Below are positions 15,103 to 24,875 of a stretch of DNA of 64,000 bases, piece by piece; within the stretch, counting starts at the first letter, position 1, and every line of letters starts with the position of its first letter. This DNA comes from an uncultured bacterium. Its GTDB lineage: Bacteria > Pseudomonadota > Gammaproteobacteria > Burkholderiales > Burkholderiaceae_C. The notes under the pieces were generated by a model that was given only the letters and a program-made list of their open reading frames with translations, was not told the DNA's origin and did no database searches. The stretch spans positions 1 to 64,000 of the forward strand of contig CAIYQZ010000045.1 in the NCBI GenBank assembly GCA_903928495.1, written 5' to 3'. The translations under genes were made by a program, and so were the position numbers.

Positions 15103-16815
15103 ATGCAAGACCTCAACTTTGACACCATCATCGTGGGCGCCGGCACTGCCGGTTGCCTGTTGGCCAATCGCCTGTCGTCGGATGCCTCCCGACGGGTCCT
15201 GTTGATCGAGGCGGGCCGCAAGGACGATTACCACTGGATCCACATTCCTGTCGGTTACCTGTACTGCATCGGCAACCCCCGTACCGACTGGCTGTACCAG
15301 ACAGAGCCCGATGCCGGGCTCAATGGCCGCCAGCTGCGTTACCCGCGTGGCAAGACACTGGGGGGCTGTTCCAGCATCAACGGCATGATCTACATGCGTG
15401 GCCAGGCCCGTGACTACGACCGCTGGGCTCACATCACCGGTGAGCCCGAGTGGGCCTGGGACCAGAGCTTGCCCTACTTCAAGTTGCATGAAGACCACCA
15501 TCTCGGTGCCAACAACAGCCACGGCGCCAAGGGCGTGGCATCACCTGTCTTGGAAGGGGACGAGAGCGTGTACGGCAAGGTGCTGCGGCATCGCCAGGCG
15601 GGTGGCGAATGGCGGGTGGAAAAACAGCGCTTGCGCTGGGATGTGCTGGACGCGTTTGCCCAGGCTGCCCAGCAGGCGGGCATTCCCGCGACCAGTGACT
15701 TCAACGCCGGAAACAACGAGGGCGTGGGTTACTTTGAGGTCAACCAGAAAGACGGTTGGCGATGGAACACCGCCAAGGCGTTTTTGCGGCCCAAGTGCTA
15801 CGGCCGTCCGAACTTCGAGATGTGGACCTCTGCGCAGGTGCGGCGTCTGGTGCTCGAGACTCAGCCCGACGGCAGCCAGCGCTGCACCGGCGTGGAAGTC
15901 TGGACAGGGCAGGAAATGCTGTTCGCGCAAGCCCGCAAGGAGGTGGTGCTGAGTGCCGGGGCCATCGGCAGCCCGCATTTGCTCCAGCTGTCCGGCATTG
16001 GGCCTGCGGAGGTGTTGCACCGACACGGCATTCCCGTGAAGGTCGATCTGCCCGGGGTTGGGGCCAACCTGCAGGACCACCTGCAAATCCGCTCTGTTTA
16101 CAAGGTTCAGGGGGTGAAGACCCTCAACACGCTGGCCAATTCTTGGTGGGGCAAGGCCCAGATCGGCCTGGAGTACGCGCTCAAGCGGTCCGGTCCGATG
16201 AGCATGGCCCCGAGCCAGCTCGGGGCCTTCACTCGCAGCGACCCCGGGCAAACGCACCCCAACGTGGAGTACCACGTTCAGCCGCTGAGTCTGGATGCAT
16301 TTGGTGAGCCCTTGCACCCGTTTCCGGCGTTCACGGCCAGTGTCTGCAACCTCAACCCCACCAGTCGGGGGACGGTTCACATCAAGAGTCCGAACCCGGA
16401 AGACGCACCGGCCATCGCGCCCAACTACCTGGCCACCGCCGAGGACCAGCAAGTGGCGGTCGACAGCCTGCGCCTGACGCGGCGCATCGTGGCTCAACCT
16501 GCATTGGCACCTTACCAGCCGCAGGAGTACAAGCCCGGCAGCCAGTACCAGACCGATGATGAACTGGTGCGCTTGGCGGGTGACATCGCCACCACCATCT
16601 TCCACCCCACCGGTACCACGGCGATGGGCCGCGCTGGGGACCCGATGGCGGTGCTCGACTCTCACCTGCGCGTGCTCGACGGCAAAGGCGGGCGTGTGGA
16701 CGGCCTGAGGGTGGTGGATGCGGGCGCCATGCCCACCATCACCAGCGGCAACACGAACAGCCCTACGCTCATGATGGCCGAGAAGGCAGCGCGGTGGTTG
16801 ATGCGCGGTGACTGA
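15103..16815 (+). CDS. GMC-family FAD-dependent oxidoreductase (choline/alcohol dehydrogenase-like)
   Basis: A 570-residue flavoenzyme of the glucose-methanol-choline family. The FAD Rossmann motif (DTIIVGAGTAGCLLANRLS) is at the N-terminus. The GMC signature 1 (RGKTLGGCSSINGMIYMRG) is near residue 83 and signature 2 (SAGAIGSPHLLQLSGIGP) near residue 285. The C-terminal HPTGTTAMG segment carries the active-site His, and the second conserved position lies in the TSGNTNSPT segment. It resembles BetA/AlkJ-type dehydrogenases that pass electrons to quinones, but the substrate cannot be assigned. It stands alone 139 bases after the efflux operon, with no choline uptake or betaine aldehyde dehydrogenase gene nearby. 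Confidence 0.92.
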   Translation: MQDLNFDTIIVGAGTAGCLLANRLSSDASRRVLLIEAGRKDDYHWIHIPVGYLYCIGNPRTDWLYQTEPDAGLNGRQLRYPRGKTLGGCSSINGMIYMRGQARDYDRWAHITGEPEWAWDQSLPYFKLHEDHHLGANNSHGAKGVASPVLEGDESVYGKVLRHRQAGGEWRVEKQRLRWDVLDAFAQAAQQAGIPATSDFNAGNNEGVGYFEVNQKDGWRWNTAKAFLRPKCYGRPNFEMWTSAQVRRLVLETQPDGSQRCTGVEVWTGQEMLFAQARKEVVLSAGAIGSPHLLQLSGIGPAEVLHRHGIPVKVDLPGVGANLQDHLQIRSVYKVQGVKTLNTLANSWWGKAQIGLEYALKRSGPMSMAPSQLGAFTRSDPGQTHPNVEYHVQPLSLDAFGEPLHPFPAFTASVCNLNPTSRGTVHIKSPNPEDAPAIAPNYLATAEDQQVAVDSLRLTRRIVAQPALAPYQPQEYKPGSQYQTDDELVRLAGDIATTIFHPTGTTAMGRAGDPMAVLDSHLRVLDGKGGRVDGLRVVDAGAMPTITSGNTNSPTLMMAEKAARWLMRGD

Positions 16816-16830
16816 CGACGTATTGCCCGC

Positions 16831-17130
16831 TCAGCAGCGCAGCCCCACCACGTAACGCTCGGTGGCTGCAGGGCTGGGTTGGCTGGGCACTGAGGGCCTG
16901 ACAGTGGCTGCTGTCGGCGTTTTGTCAGCCCAGGCTTTCGATAATTTGTTGGACCATTTCAGGAGGTCGTCGTCTTGTTGGTCGGTGGCATGTTGTCTGG
17001 CGAGTTCTGTCATGGCCAGTGCGTATGCCGGGTTGGTGGCCATCCATTCCACGTCGGTGACACGGCCCATCTTGCGGCGCATGGCCACGTGAAGGTGCGC
17101 TGCGGTGGCAATCATTTCAGAGGCGGTCAT
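16831..17130 (-). CDS. Conserved hypothetical protein (99 aa)
   Basis: A small soluble protein with a helical, His/Met/Ala-rich N-terminus and the segment DVEWMATNPAYALAMTELARQ, followed by an acidic QQDDDLLKW helix and a Pro-rich tail. I recall similar short proteins in Comamonadaceae but know no function. The ATG at 17130 has GGGAA just upstream; an in-frame ATG at 17163 lacks a ribosome site. It is convergent with the GMC oxidoreductase. Coding potential is supported by the segment noted above rather than by domain hits. Confidence 0.6.
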   Translation of the reverse strand: MTASEMIATAAHLHVAMRRKMGRVTDVEWMATNPAYALAMTELARQHATDQQDDDLLKWSNKLSKAWADKTPTAATVRPSVPSQPSPAATERYVVGLRC

Positions 17131-17184
17131 GCAGTTTCCCAGCGACGGTTGAAGACCCGGCATGGCCGAATTGCCCTATGGAGG

Positions 17185-17392
17185 TGCAGTGCCACGCAAT
17201 GCCGCAGTGCGCAGCATGTTCTGTGCCAGTTTCAAGGGTTAGTCCCAGTGCACCAACTCCGAGCGCGGAGCTACATTATTGGGTGACAGCAATGCAGGTA
17301 CCGCCGGGCAATAACCGAGGGCCAGCACTGCAAGGCCGAGGAGACAACCCAAGCCAACAACACAATTTGCAGCGCGCCAAGACGCGATTTTC
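17185..17392 (+). ncRNA. Candidate structured small RNA (possibly 6S RNA) upstream of the TauE/SafE gene
   Basis: About 200 bases with no convincing reading frame are followed directly by an intrinsic terminator. An outer stem TGCAGTGC (17185-17192) pairs with GCACTGCA (17325-17332). Near the middle a CTCCG-AGCG-CGGAG hairpin (about 17258-17271) sits inside a CACCAA/TTGGGTG stem, giving a long rod like 6S RNA. I recall 6S RNA lying upstream of a TSUP permease gene in related genomes, but cannot confirm it. The exact ends are guesses. A covariance-model search would decide. Confidence 0.35.
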
Positions 17393-17418
17393 AAACGCCG
17401 GCCCAGCCGGCGTTTTTT
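17393..17418 (+). terminator. Intrinsic terminator ending the candidate small RNA
   Basis: A perfect 10-bp stem (AAACGCCGGC, loop CCA, GCCGGCGTTT) runs into a T tract. No plus-strand gene ends upstream within 570 bases, and the next gene starts 34 bases later, so it must end a non-coding transcript or act as an attenuator for the downstream gene. Confidence 0.85.
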
Positions 17419-17451
17419 ATGGGCGTTTCGAACGCGCCCACAATGCCGCCC

Positions 17452-18207
17452 ATGGACATTTTTCTCGTTGCAGTGGCCTCGTTGCTGGCTGGTTTTGTCG
17501 ATGCCATCGTCGGGGGCGGCGGCCTGATCCTGCTGCCGGCCCTGTTTGCGGTCTACCCCACCGCTGTACCAGCCACTTTGCTGGGTGTGAACAAGGGCTC
17601 GTCCGTCTGGGGCACTGCAGCTGCCACTTGGTCTTACACCCGCCGGGTACAACTGCGCTGGGGTCCGCTCGCTGCCGGTGCCGTGCTGGCGCTGGCGGGC
17701 TCGTTTGCCGGGGCGTGGCTGGTCACGCGGGTCTCACCCGATTTTTTGCGCAGGATCTTGCCCGTGGTGTTACTGGCCGTCTTCCTGTACACCCTGTGGC
17801 GAAAAGACCTTGGTCAGTACCACAAGCCACGGCTACATGGGGTGGCCGAAATCGGCGCGGTCGGCGTGCTGGGTTTGGTGGTGGGGTTTTATGACGGTTT
17901 CTTCGGGCCCGGCACCGGCAGTTTTTTTGTGTTTTTGCTGGTCCGCTGGCTGGGCTACGACTTCCTGCACGCCAGCGCGTCTGCCAAACTGCTCAACACC
18001 GCATCAAACTTGGCCGCCTTGTCTTTGTTTGCATGGACGGGCCACGTGTGGTGGCATGTGGTGGCGGTGACCGCTGTGGCCAATGTGCTTGGCAGTCTGC
18101 TGGGCACTCGCTTGGCCTTGAAACACGGTGCCGGGTTTGTCCGTGTGTTCTTCATGCTGGTGGTGGGCGCGCTGTTGCTCAAAACAGGCTGGAGCGCCTA
18201 CGCCTGA
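17452..18207 (+). CDS. TSUP (TauE/SafE) family permease
   Basis: A 251-residue membrane protein with about eight spans. It has the family's two-repeat pattern: VDAIVGGGGLILLPALF near the N-terminus and FYDGFFGPGTGSFFVF in the second half. TSUP proteins are proposed exporters of sulfite or sulfonates and similar small anions. The ATG at 17452 starts the first hydrophobic helix (MDIFLVAVASLLAGF); an earlier ATG in frame at 17419 overlaps the terminator tail and was rejected. It is convergent with mrdA. Confidence 0.9.
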   Translation: MDIFLVAVASLLAGFVDAIVGGGGLILLPALFAVYPTAVPATLLGVNKGSSVWGTAAATWSYTRRVQLRWGPLAAGAVLALAGSFAGAWLVTRVSPDFLRRILPVVLLAVFLYTLWRKDLGQYHKPRLHGVAEIGAVGVLGLVVGFYDGFFGPGTGSFFVFLLVRWLGYDFLHASASAKLLNTASNLAALSLFAWTGHVWWHVVAVTAVANVLGSLLGTRLALKHGAGFVRVFFMLVVGALLLKTGWSAYA

Positions 18208-18234
18208 CCACCTGATCAGCCGCTGTTGTAGCCG

Positions 18235-20199
18235 TTACTTTGCCGGTGCGTCTGTGGCGGGCCAGGGCATTTCACTGGCTTTGCGGGGCTTGCCAATGGG
18301 CGCTGAGGCCATGCCTTTTTGTACCGCAGCAAGGTCGTCTTCGCTGGGGTATTGGTCCAGCAGCACATAGTCGAACACCCTGCGCGCAATCGGTGCCGCG
18401 TGGGCAGCACCGAAACCAGAGTTCTCAACCACGATGGCCAGCGCCACCCTGGGCTCGTTGGCAGGCGCGAATGCCGTGTACAGGGAGTGGTCGCGCTGGT
18501 GCTCTTCCATCTTCCGCGCGTCGTATTTGTCTTTCTGGCCAATGGTCACCGCCTGGGCGGTGCCGGTTTTGCCCCCACTGCTGTAGGGTGCCCCGGCAAA
18601 CACACGGGTGGAGGTGCCTTCGGTGGTCACGCCGACCATGGCACGTGTCACGACATCGACATGGGCTGGGTCAAGTCCCAGATTCACCGGTTCCGGCAGC
18701 GGCAAGGCCTGACGCTGGCGCGTGACGGCGTCTTCCGTCGCCAGGCCCAGGTGTGGGCGAACCTTGATGCCTTTGTTCGCCACCACAGCCGTGGCTTGTG
18801 CGAGCTGCAACATGGTGAAGCTGTTGTAACCCTGCCCAATGCCGAGAGAGATCGTTTCACCTGCGTACCAACGCTGCTGCTCGGGGCGTTTGTAGGTTCT
18901 GCGCTTCCACGCCTGGTTGGGCAGCACACCCCGCACTTCCCCTTTGAGGTCAATGCCAGTGATTTGCCCAAAACCCAGGGGCGCCATGAAGTCATGGATG
19001 GCATCGACACCCAATTCGTTTGCCAGCGAGTAGTAGTAGGTGTTGCTGGACTTGACGATGCTGCGGTACATGTCCACGCCGCCGAGGCCTTCGTCTCCGT
19101 GGCTGCGGAATTTGTGATTGCCAAACATCCAGTAGCCTGGGTCGTTGATGATCGTGCCCGCCGACCGCTTGCCCGTGGTCAAGGCCGCCAGCGCCATGAA
19201 CGGTTTGTATGTGGAGCCCGGCGGGTAGGTTCCCCGCAGCGCCCGATTGAGCAGGGGCTTGTCGATGGATTCGTTCAGCATCTTCCAGTTCTCGACATCG
19301 ATGCCATCCACAAACAGGTTGGGGTCGAACGTGGGTTTGCTCACGAACGCCAATACTTCGCCGGTGCGCGGATCCAGGGCCACCAACGCGCCACGGCGCT
19401 CCCCGAACATGTCTTCCACCAACTTCTGCAACTTGATGTCCAGGGTCAGCACCACAGTGTTGCCCGGTGTGGCAGGGGTGCGGGCCAGCGTGCGAACAGC
19501 GCGCCCGCCAGCCGATGTTTCGATCTGGTCGAAGCCCGTGAGTCCGTGCAACTCTCGCTCGAAGCTTTGCTCAATGCCCAGTTTGCCGATGTACTCCGTC
19601 CCTCGGTAGTTGGCCTGGTCTTCGTCCTCCCAGTCCTCCATCTGCGTTTTTTCGGCGAGGTTGATGCGGCCGATGTAACCCACCACGTGGCTGGCTGTCT
19701 CGCCGTATGGGTACTGACGGAACAGGCGGGCCTTGATTTCCACGCCCGGAAATCGGTATCGGTGCGCCGTGAATCGGGCCACCTCCTCGTCACTCAAACG
19801 TGTGCGTATGGGCAAGGAGTCAAAGTTGCGTGACTCTTCCCTCAGGCGCTTGAAGCGCCGACGGTCGCGCAACTGGATGTCGATCAAACCTGACAGTTCG
19901 TCAATCACAGTCTCAACGTCGGTCACCCGCGACGGCGTGATCTCCAGTGTGTAGGCCGAGTAGTTGGTGGCCAGCGCAATGCCGTTGCGGTCCAGGATCA
20001 GACCCCGGTGAGGAACGATGGGCAACACCGCTGTGCGGTTGCTTTCAGCTTGGGCTTTCAGGTCGTCGTGGCGCATCACCTGCAGGTAGACGGCGCGTGC
20101 ACCCACCAGCCCGAAGGCCAGAAGAACCCCCAGAAGCGCCACCAGTCCACGGGTGCGGAACCGGGACAGATCGGCTTCAACGTCTCGCAGCGCTGTCAT
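18235..20199 (-). CDS. mrdA: Penicillin-binding protein 2, elongation transpeptidase
   Basis: Peptidoglycan DD-transpeptidase of the elongasome, inner-membrane anchored. 654 residues: a short cytoplasmic N-terminus, one TM helix (GLVALLGVLLAFGLVGA), the dimerisation/pedestal domain starting at RGLILDRNGIALA, then the transpeptidase domain. The catalytic motifs are present: S329-TYK (PPGSTYKPF), SSN (KSSNTYYY) and KTGTA. It is the last gene of mreB-mreC-mreD-mrdA, 12 bases after mreD. rodA, its glycosyltransferase partner, often follows but is absent here; the next gene is convergent. Confidence 0.97.
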   Translation of the reverse strand: MTALRDVEADLSRFRTRGLVALLGVLLAFGLVGARAVYLQVMRHDDLKAQAESNRTAVLPIVPHRGLILDRNGIALATNYSAYTLEITPSRVTDVETVIDELSGLIDIQLRDRRRFKRLREESRNFDSLPIRTRLSDEEVARFTAHRYRFPGVEIKARLFRQYPYGETASHVVGYIGRINLAEKTQMEDWEDEDQANYRGTEYIGKLGIEQSFERELHGLTGFDQIETSAGGRAVRTLARTPATPGNTVVLTLDIKLQKLVEDMFGERRGALVALDPRTGEVLAFVSKPTFDPNLFVDGIDVENWKMLNESIDKPLLNRALRGTYPPGSTYKPFMALAALTTGKRSAGTIINDPGYWMFGNHKFRSHGDEGLGGVDMYRSIVKSSNTYYYSLANELGVDAIHDFMAPLGFGQITGIDLKGEVRGVLPNQAWKRRTYKRPEQQRWYAGETISLGIGQGYNSFTMLQLAQATAVVANKGIKVRPHLGLATEDAVTRQRQALPLPEPVNLGLDPAHVDVVTRAMVGVTTEGTSTRVFAGAPYSSGGKTGTAQAVTIGQKDKYDARKMEEHQRDHSLYTAFAPANEPRVALAIVVENSGFGAAHAAPIARRVFDYVLLDQYPSEDDLAAVQKGMASAPIGKPRKASEMPWPATDAPAK

Positions 20200-20211
20200 G
20201 GCGGCGGGTGG

Positions 20212-20742
20212 TCACAGGGGGCGGTTGTCATCGGGGTCGTGCGCCCGCCGCTGAGGCGCCAGCAGCAGCAGGCTGGCCACAGGCCACAACGCAGCGGTCA
20301 GCAGGGGAGCCACCAGCACTGGCCACCCGGCGAAGCCGTCACCGGACAACAGTCGCACCGCCATCACGAGCAACTGAGCCACCACAAAGATTGGGAGCAC
20401 ATGCACTGCCTGCGTTGGCACTGGGAACCACAGCAGCCGCCGGTGTATGGACACGGCCATGAATCCCAGCACCGTGTAGGCGAGCGCATGTTGGCCGAGC
20501 AGGGCGGTGTGGTGCACATCCATGGCAAGCCCGAATACGAAGGCTGCCCCCACGCTCACGCGTTGCGGCTGGTGAACGCTCCAGAACACCAGCGTGAGCG
20601 CCAGCACGTCCGGCCCCCACGGTGCACGGCCCAGGAAGGCCATGTTGACCAGCATGTTGATGAGCAATGCCACCAACAGGCTTCCCCAGATGAACAGGGG
20701 GCTGGCTGGCAGCAACAAGGGTTGGCCGGGGCGCATGATCAT
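20212..20742 (-). CDS. mreD: Rod shape-determining protein MreD
   Basis: A 176-residue integral membrane protein with five to six hydrophobic spans, normal for MreD. It links MreB filaments to the periplasmic wall machinery. Recognised by position between mreC and mrdA and by segments such as PLFIWGSLLVALLINMLV near the N-terminus and GLAMDVHHTALLGQHALAY, which matches the conserved D-x4-x-LG-x3-L region of MreD. It is 27 bases after mreC and 12 before mrdA. Confidence 0.93.
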   Translation of the reverse strand: MIMRPGQPLLLPASPLFIWGSLLVALLINMLVNMAFLGRAPWGPDVLALTLVFWSVHQPQRVSVGAAFVFGLAMDVHHTALLGQHALAYTVLGFMAVSIHRRLLWFPVPTQAVHVLPIFVVAQLLVMAVRLLSGDGFAGWPVLVAPLLTAALWPVASLLLLAPQRRAHDPDDNRPL

Positions 20743-20769
20743 GGCGTCGAACTCCGGTGCGGGGTGTGC

Positions 20770-21699
20770 TCAGCGTTCACGCGGGTGCAGCCTGTTGCCC
20801 GAGGGCGGGCGTGCCACGTCCTCGGCAGGCATGGCGGGTTGCTGCGCGGTGCTGGGCGGCAACACCAGCACATGGCTGGTGCTGGCCAACTGCGCCATCG
20901 GCGTGCACAGCACGCGGGCAAAAGCCGATTCCGCACGCCGCTCCACGTGCGTCACTCGAGCCACGGCCAGCCCGGCGGGATACACGCCGTCCACACCACT
21001 GGTGCTCAGCATGTCGCCCTCCTGAACGTCGGCGTTGCCAGCCATGAATCGCAGTTCGAGTTCGGTGCCGCTGGCCCCTGACTGGCCGTAGGCCACACTG
21101 CGCACACCCGTGCGGGTGTTCATCACGGGAATGGCCTGGTCGCGGTCGGTGAGGAGCGTGACCTCTGACACCAGCGGGTGTACCCGCGTCACCTGGCCAA
21201 CCACGCCGCTTTCGTCGAGGACTGGCGAGCCGGCCTTAACGCCCTGCACGCTGCCGCGGTCAATGATCACTTTTCGGGTGTATGGGTCTGCTGCGTCGTA
21301 CAGAACCTGTGCAGCCAGGCCCTGCGTATCGGGTCGGGTGCTGAGTTCCAGCAGCGCACGAAGGCGGTTGTTTTCAAGTGTCAGTTGCTCAACCTGGCCT
21401 GCGCGTGCCGCCAATGCGGTCAATGCTGCCTGGCTGTTGTGCGCCTTGTCCTGTGCATCTTCCAGGTCAGCAAAGTGCCGTTCGATCTGACGGAATCCGA
21501 GTACTGGCTGCTGGACCAGCCATTGCGCCGGGTACAACACGGCGGCCACAGCCGAACGCAGTGGCTTGACCAGTGAAAACCTCACATCAGCCACCATGAG
21601 GAACAATGCCAGCGCGCTGAAGAACGCGAGCTTTGACAGCGCTGAGGGCCCCTGCTTGAAAAAGGGGGGCGGTGTGCGATCCAGTGTGCCTAAAGGCAT
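20770..21699 (-). CDS. mreC: Rod shape-determining protein MreC
   Basis: A 309-residue bitopic protein: short cytoplasmic N-terminus (RTPPPFFKQGPSALSKLAFF), one TM helix, a coiled coil (about residues 75-115) and a periplasmic beta-rich MreC domain containing VIIDRGSVQGVKAGSPVLD and GVVGQVTRVHP. It scaffolds PBP2 in the elongasome. A Pro/Arg-rich tail after about residue 285 is outside the conserved domain. mreB is about 110 bases upstream, mreD 27 bases downstream. Confidence 0.96.
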   Translation of the reverse strand: MPLGTLDRTPPPFFKQGPSALSKLAFFSALALFLMVADVRFSLVKPLRSAVAAVLYPAQWLVQQPVLGFRQIERHFADLEDAQDKAHNSQAALTALAARAGQVEQLTLENNRLRALLELSTRPDTQGLAAQVLYDAADPYTRKVIIDRGSVQGVKAGSPVLDESGVVGQVTRVHPLVSEVTLLTDRDQAIPVMNTRTGVRSVAYGQSGASGTELELRFMAGNADVQEGDMLSTSGVDGVYPAGLAVARVTHVERRAESAFARVLCTPMAQLASTSHVLVLPPSTAQQPAMPAEDVARPPSGNRLHPRER

Positions 21700-21813
21700 G
21701 GGCTATTTGCGCTCAAATGACAGCGCAGTGCCTGTGGCACCGCGTTGGCGTGCCCGACCCGACCAGCCCCGCCCGGCAGGACTGGCAACCGGGTGTGTGG
21801 GCGTTCATTAGGC

Positions 21814-22884
<1,071 letters not shown>

Positions 22885-23040
22885 CTACGCAAGGGGCATG
22901 GGCACTGCCGGTGTCAAATTGGGGGGCTTGCGCGGCGAGCGCTGTTGCCAAACGGTCGATAATACCGCAGCCCCCTTGCAGAACTCCCGGTTTTGTGCAA
23001 GGTTCGGCCCCCTTCTGCTGCTATTTTTGCCCGATTTCCC

Positions 23041-23340
23041 ATGGCCCTCACCCCCCAAGACATTGCGCGGATCGCCACTTTGGCCCGCTTGGAGATGGAT
23101 GCCGCGCACAGTGCGCGCATGCTGACCCAACTCAACGGTTTTTTTGACATCGTCGGTCAGATGAACGCGGTGGACACCACCGGCGTGGAGCCCCTGGCCC
23201 ACCCCACCGCCGTCATCGACACCGTGGCCCTGCGCCTGCGCGACGACGTGGCCAGCGAGCCCAATCAGCGTGAGGCAAACCAGCAAAGTGCCCCAGCCGT
23301 TGAGCGGGGTCTGTTCCTGGTGCCCAAGGTCATAGAGTGA
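23041..23340 (+). CDS. gatC: Asp/Glu-tRNA amidotransferase subunit C
   Basis: A 99-residue subunit that wraps around GatA and GatB and stabilises the GatCAB complex. It begins [19 protein letters not shown], the standard GatC helix, and contains VEPLAHPTA and the LRLRDDV motif. The start at 23041 is set by homology; no strong ribosome site is seen. Its stop overlaps the GTG codon at 23337, so coupling to gatA is likely. Confidence 0.95.
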   Translation: MALTPQDIARIATLARLEMDAAHSARMLTQLNGFFDIVGQMNAVDTTGVEPLAHPTAVIDTVALRLRDDVASEPNQREANQQSAPAVERGLFLVPKVIE

Positions 23341-23348
23341 GTGATTCC

Positions 23349-24875
23349 ATGAGTACCCCACAACTGCATCAACTCGGCGTGGCCGAACTGGCCGCCAAGC
23401 TGGCCACCCGGGACGTGTCCAGCACCGAAGTCACCCAGCACCTGTTGGCCCGCGCCCGGCAGCACAGCCACTTGGGCGCTTACCTGGCTTTCAACGACGA
23501 AGCTGCGATGGCGCAGGCCAAAGCAGCCGACGCTCGTTTGGCCGCAGGCGAACGCAGCCCCCTGTTGGGCGTGCCGCTGGCTCACAAAGACATCTTCGTG
23601 ACCCGCGACCTGCCCACCACCGCCGGCTCGAAAATCCTCGAAAACTACCGCAGCCCCTTCGATGCCACCGTGGTGGCCAAACTGGCAACCGCCGGCATGG
23701 TCAACCTGGGCAAGCTCAATTGCGACGAATTCGCCATGGGCTCGGGCAACGACAACTCGGCCTATGGCCCTGCGCGCAACCCGTGGGACCCTGAACGCAT
23801 TCCGGGCGGTTCGTCCGGCGGTTCTGCGGCAGCTGTCGCCGCCCGCTTGGTGCCCGCTGCCACAGGTACCGACACCGGTGGCTCCATCCGCCAGCCCGCC
23901 AGCCTGACCGGCATCACCGGCATCAAGCCCACCTACGGCCGCTGTTCGCGTTACGGCATGGTGGCCTTTGCCTCCAGCCTGGACCAGGCCGGTCCCATGG
24001 CTCGCAGCGCGCTGGACTGCGCGCTGCTGCTGTCGGCCATGGCCGGGCCCGACCTCGATCGCGACTCCACCTCGCTCGACCGCCCCGCTGAAGACTTTGC
24101 TGCCGGGTTGCTGGCCCAAACAGGCATAGCAAACAATTCAATGGAGTCAAGCGCTGGAGGCCAAAAAAGCCTGAAAGGTCTCCGCATTGGCTTGCCGAAA
24201 GAGTTTTTTGGCGAGGGTTGTGCACCCGGCGTGCAGGCTGCTTTGCGCGCGGCGCTGGCTGAGTTCGAAAAACTGGGCGCCACGCTGGTTGACATTTCAT
24301 TGCCGCGCACCGAGCTGTCCATCCCGGTGTACTACATCATTGCCCCCGCCGAGGCCAGCTCCAACCTCAGCCGCTTTGACGGCGTGAAGTTTGGCCACCG
24401 CGCCCGGCAATACACCGACCTGGCCGACATGTACCAGAAGTCGCGCACCGAAGGCTTTGGTCCCGAGGTGCAAAAGCGCATCATGATCGGCACCTATGTG
24501 CTGAGCCACGGCTACTACGACGCCTACTACCTGCAGGCACAAAAAATCCGTCGCCTGATTGCACAAGACTTCCAGCAGGCCTTCACCCAGTGCGACGTGA
24601 TCGCCGGGCCGGTTTCACCCACCGTGGCCTGGAACATCGGTGAAAAGTCCGAGGACCCTGTGGCCAACTACCTGGCCGACATTTACACCCTGTCCACCAG
24701 CTTGGCGGGTTTGCCCGGCATGAGCATTCCTGCCGGTTTTGGAGAGCACGGCATGCCTGTGGGCCTGCAGCTCATCGGCAACTATTTCAAAGAGGCGCAA
24801 CTGCTGGGCACGGCCCACCAGTTCCAGTTGGCCACCGACTGGCACACCCGCGCACCAGCGGAGTTTTCAGCATGA
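23349..24875 (+). CDS. gatA: Asp/Glu-tRNA amidotransferase subunit A, with repeat-derived insertion
   Basis: Amidase subunit that frees ammonia from glutamine to convert Asp-tRNAAsn/Glu-tRNAGln. The Ser-cisSer-Lys triad is visible: K in VPLAHKDIF, and the Gly/Ser loop [13 protein letters not shown] plus [11 protein letters not shown]. The ATG at 23349 fits family starts; a GTG at 23337 overlapping the gatC stop is the alternative. Between [10 protein letters not shown] and [13 protein letters not shown] lies an unusual, AT-richer stretch ([17 protein letters not shown]) that comes from an in-frame copy of the dispersed repeat on the opposite strand (24124-24168). All catalytic motifs lie outside it. 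Confidence 0.96.
   Translation: MSTPQLHQLGVAELAAKLATRDVSSTEVTQHLLARARQHSHLGAYLAFNDEAAMAQAKAADARLAAGERSPLLGVPLAHKDIFVTRDLPTTAGSKILENYRSPFDATVVAKLATAGMVNLGKLNCDEFAMGSGNDNSAYGPARNPWDPERIPGGSSGGSAAAVAARLVPAATGTDTGGSIRQPASLTGITGIKPTYGRCSRYGMVAFASSLDQAGPMARSALDCALLLSAMAGPDLDRDSTSLDRPAEDFAAGLLAQTGIANNSMESSAGGQKSLKGLRIGLPKEFFGEGCAPGVQAALRAALAEFEKLGATLVDISLPRTELSIPVYYIIAPAEASSNLSRFDGVKFGHRARQYTDLADMYQKSRTEGFGPEVQKRIMIGTYVLSHGYYDAYYLQAQKIRRLIAQDFQQAFTQCDVIAGPVSPTVAWNIGEKSEDPVANYLADIYTLSTSLAGLPGMSIPAGFGEHGMPVGLQLIGNYFKEAQLLGTAHQFQLATDWHTRAPAEFSA
24124..24168 (-). repeat. Dispersed repeat, copy B, inserted in frame within gatA
   Basis: Read on the minus strand it gives TTTTTTGGCCTCCAGCGCTT, then ATTG and GCTAT, nearly the same as copy E over the first half. 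It adds about 15-20 codons to gatA without a frameshift or stop. The codons here (ATA, AAT, TCA) are unlike the GC-rich codons on both sides. Confidence 0.8.

Noticed and set aside
18319-19833. 504-codon plus-strand frame inside mrdA
   Set aside because: mrdA has every PBP2 motif on the other strand; this frame has none.
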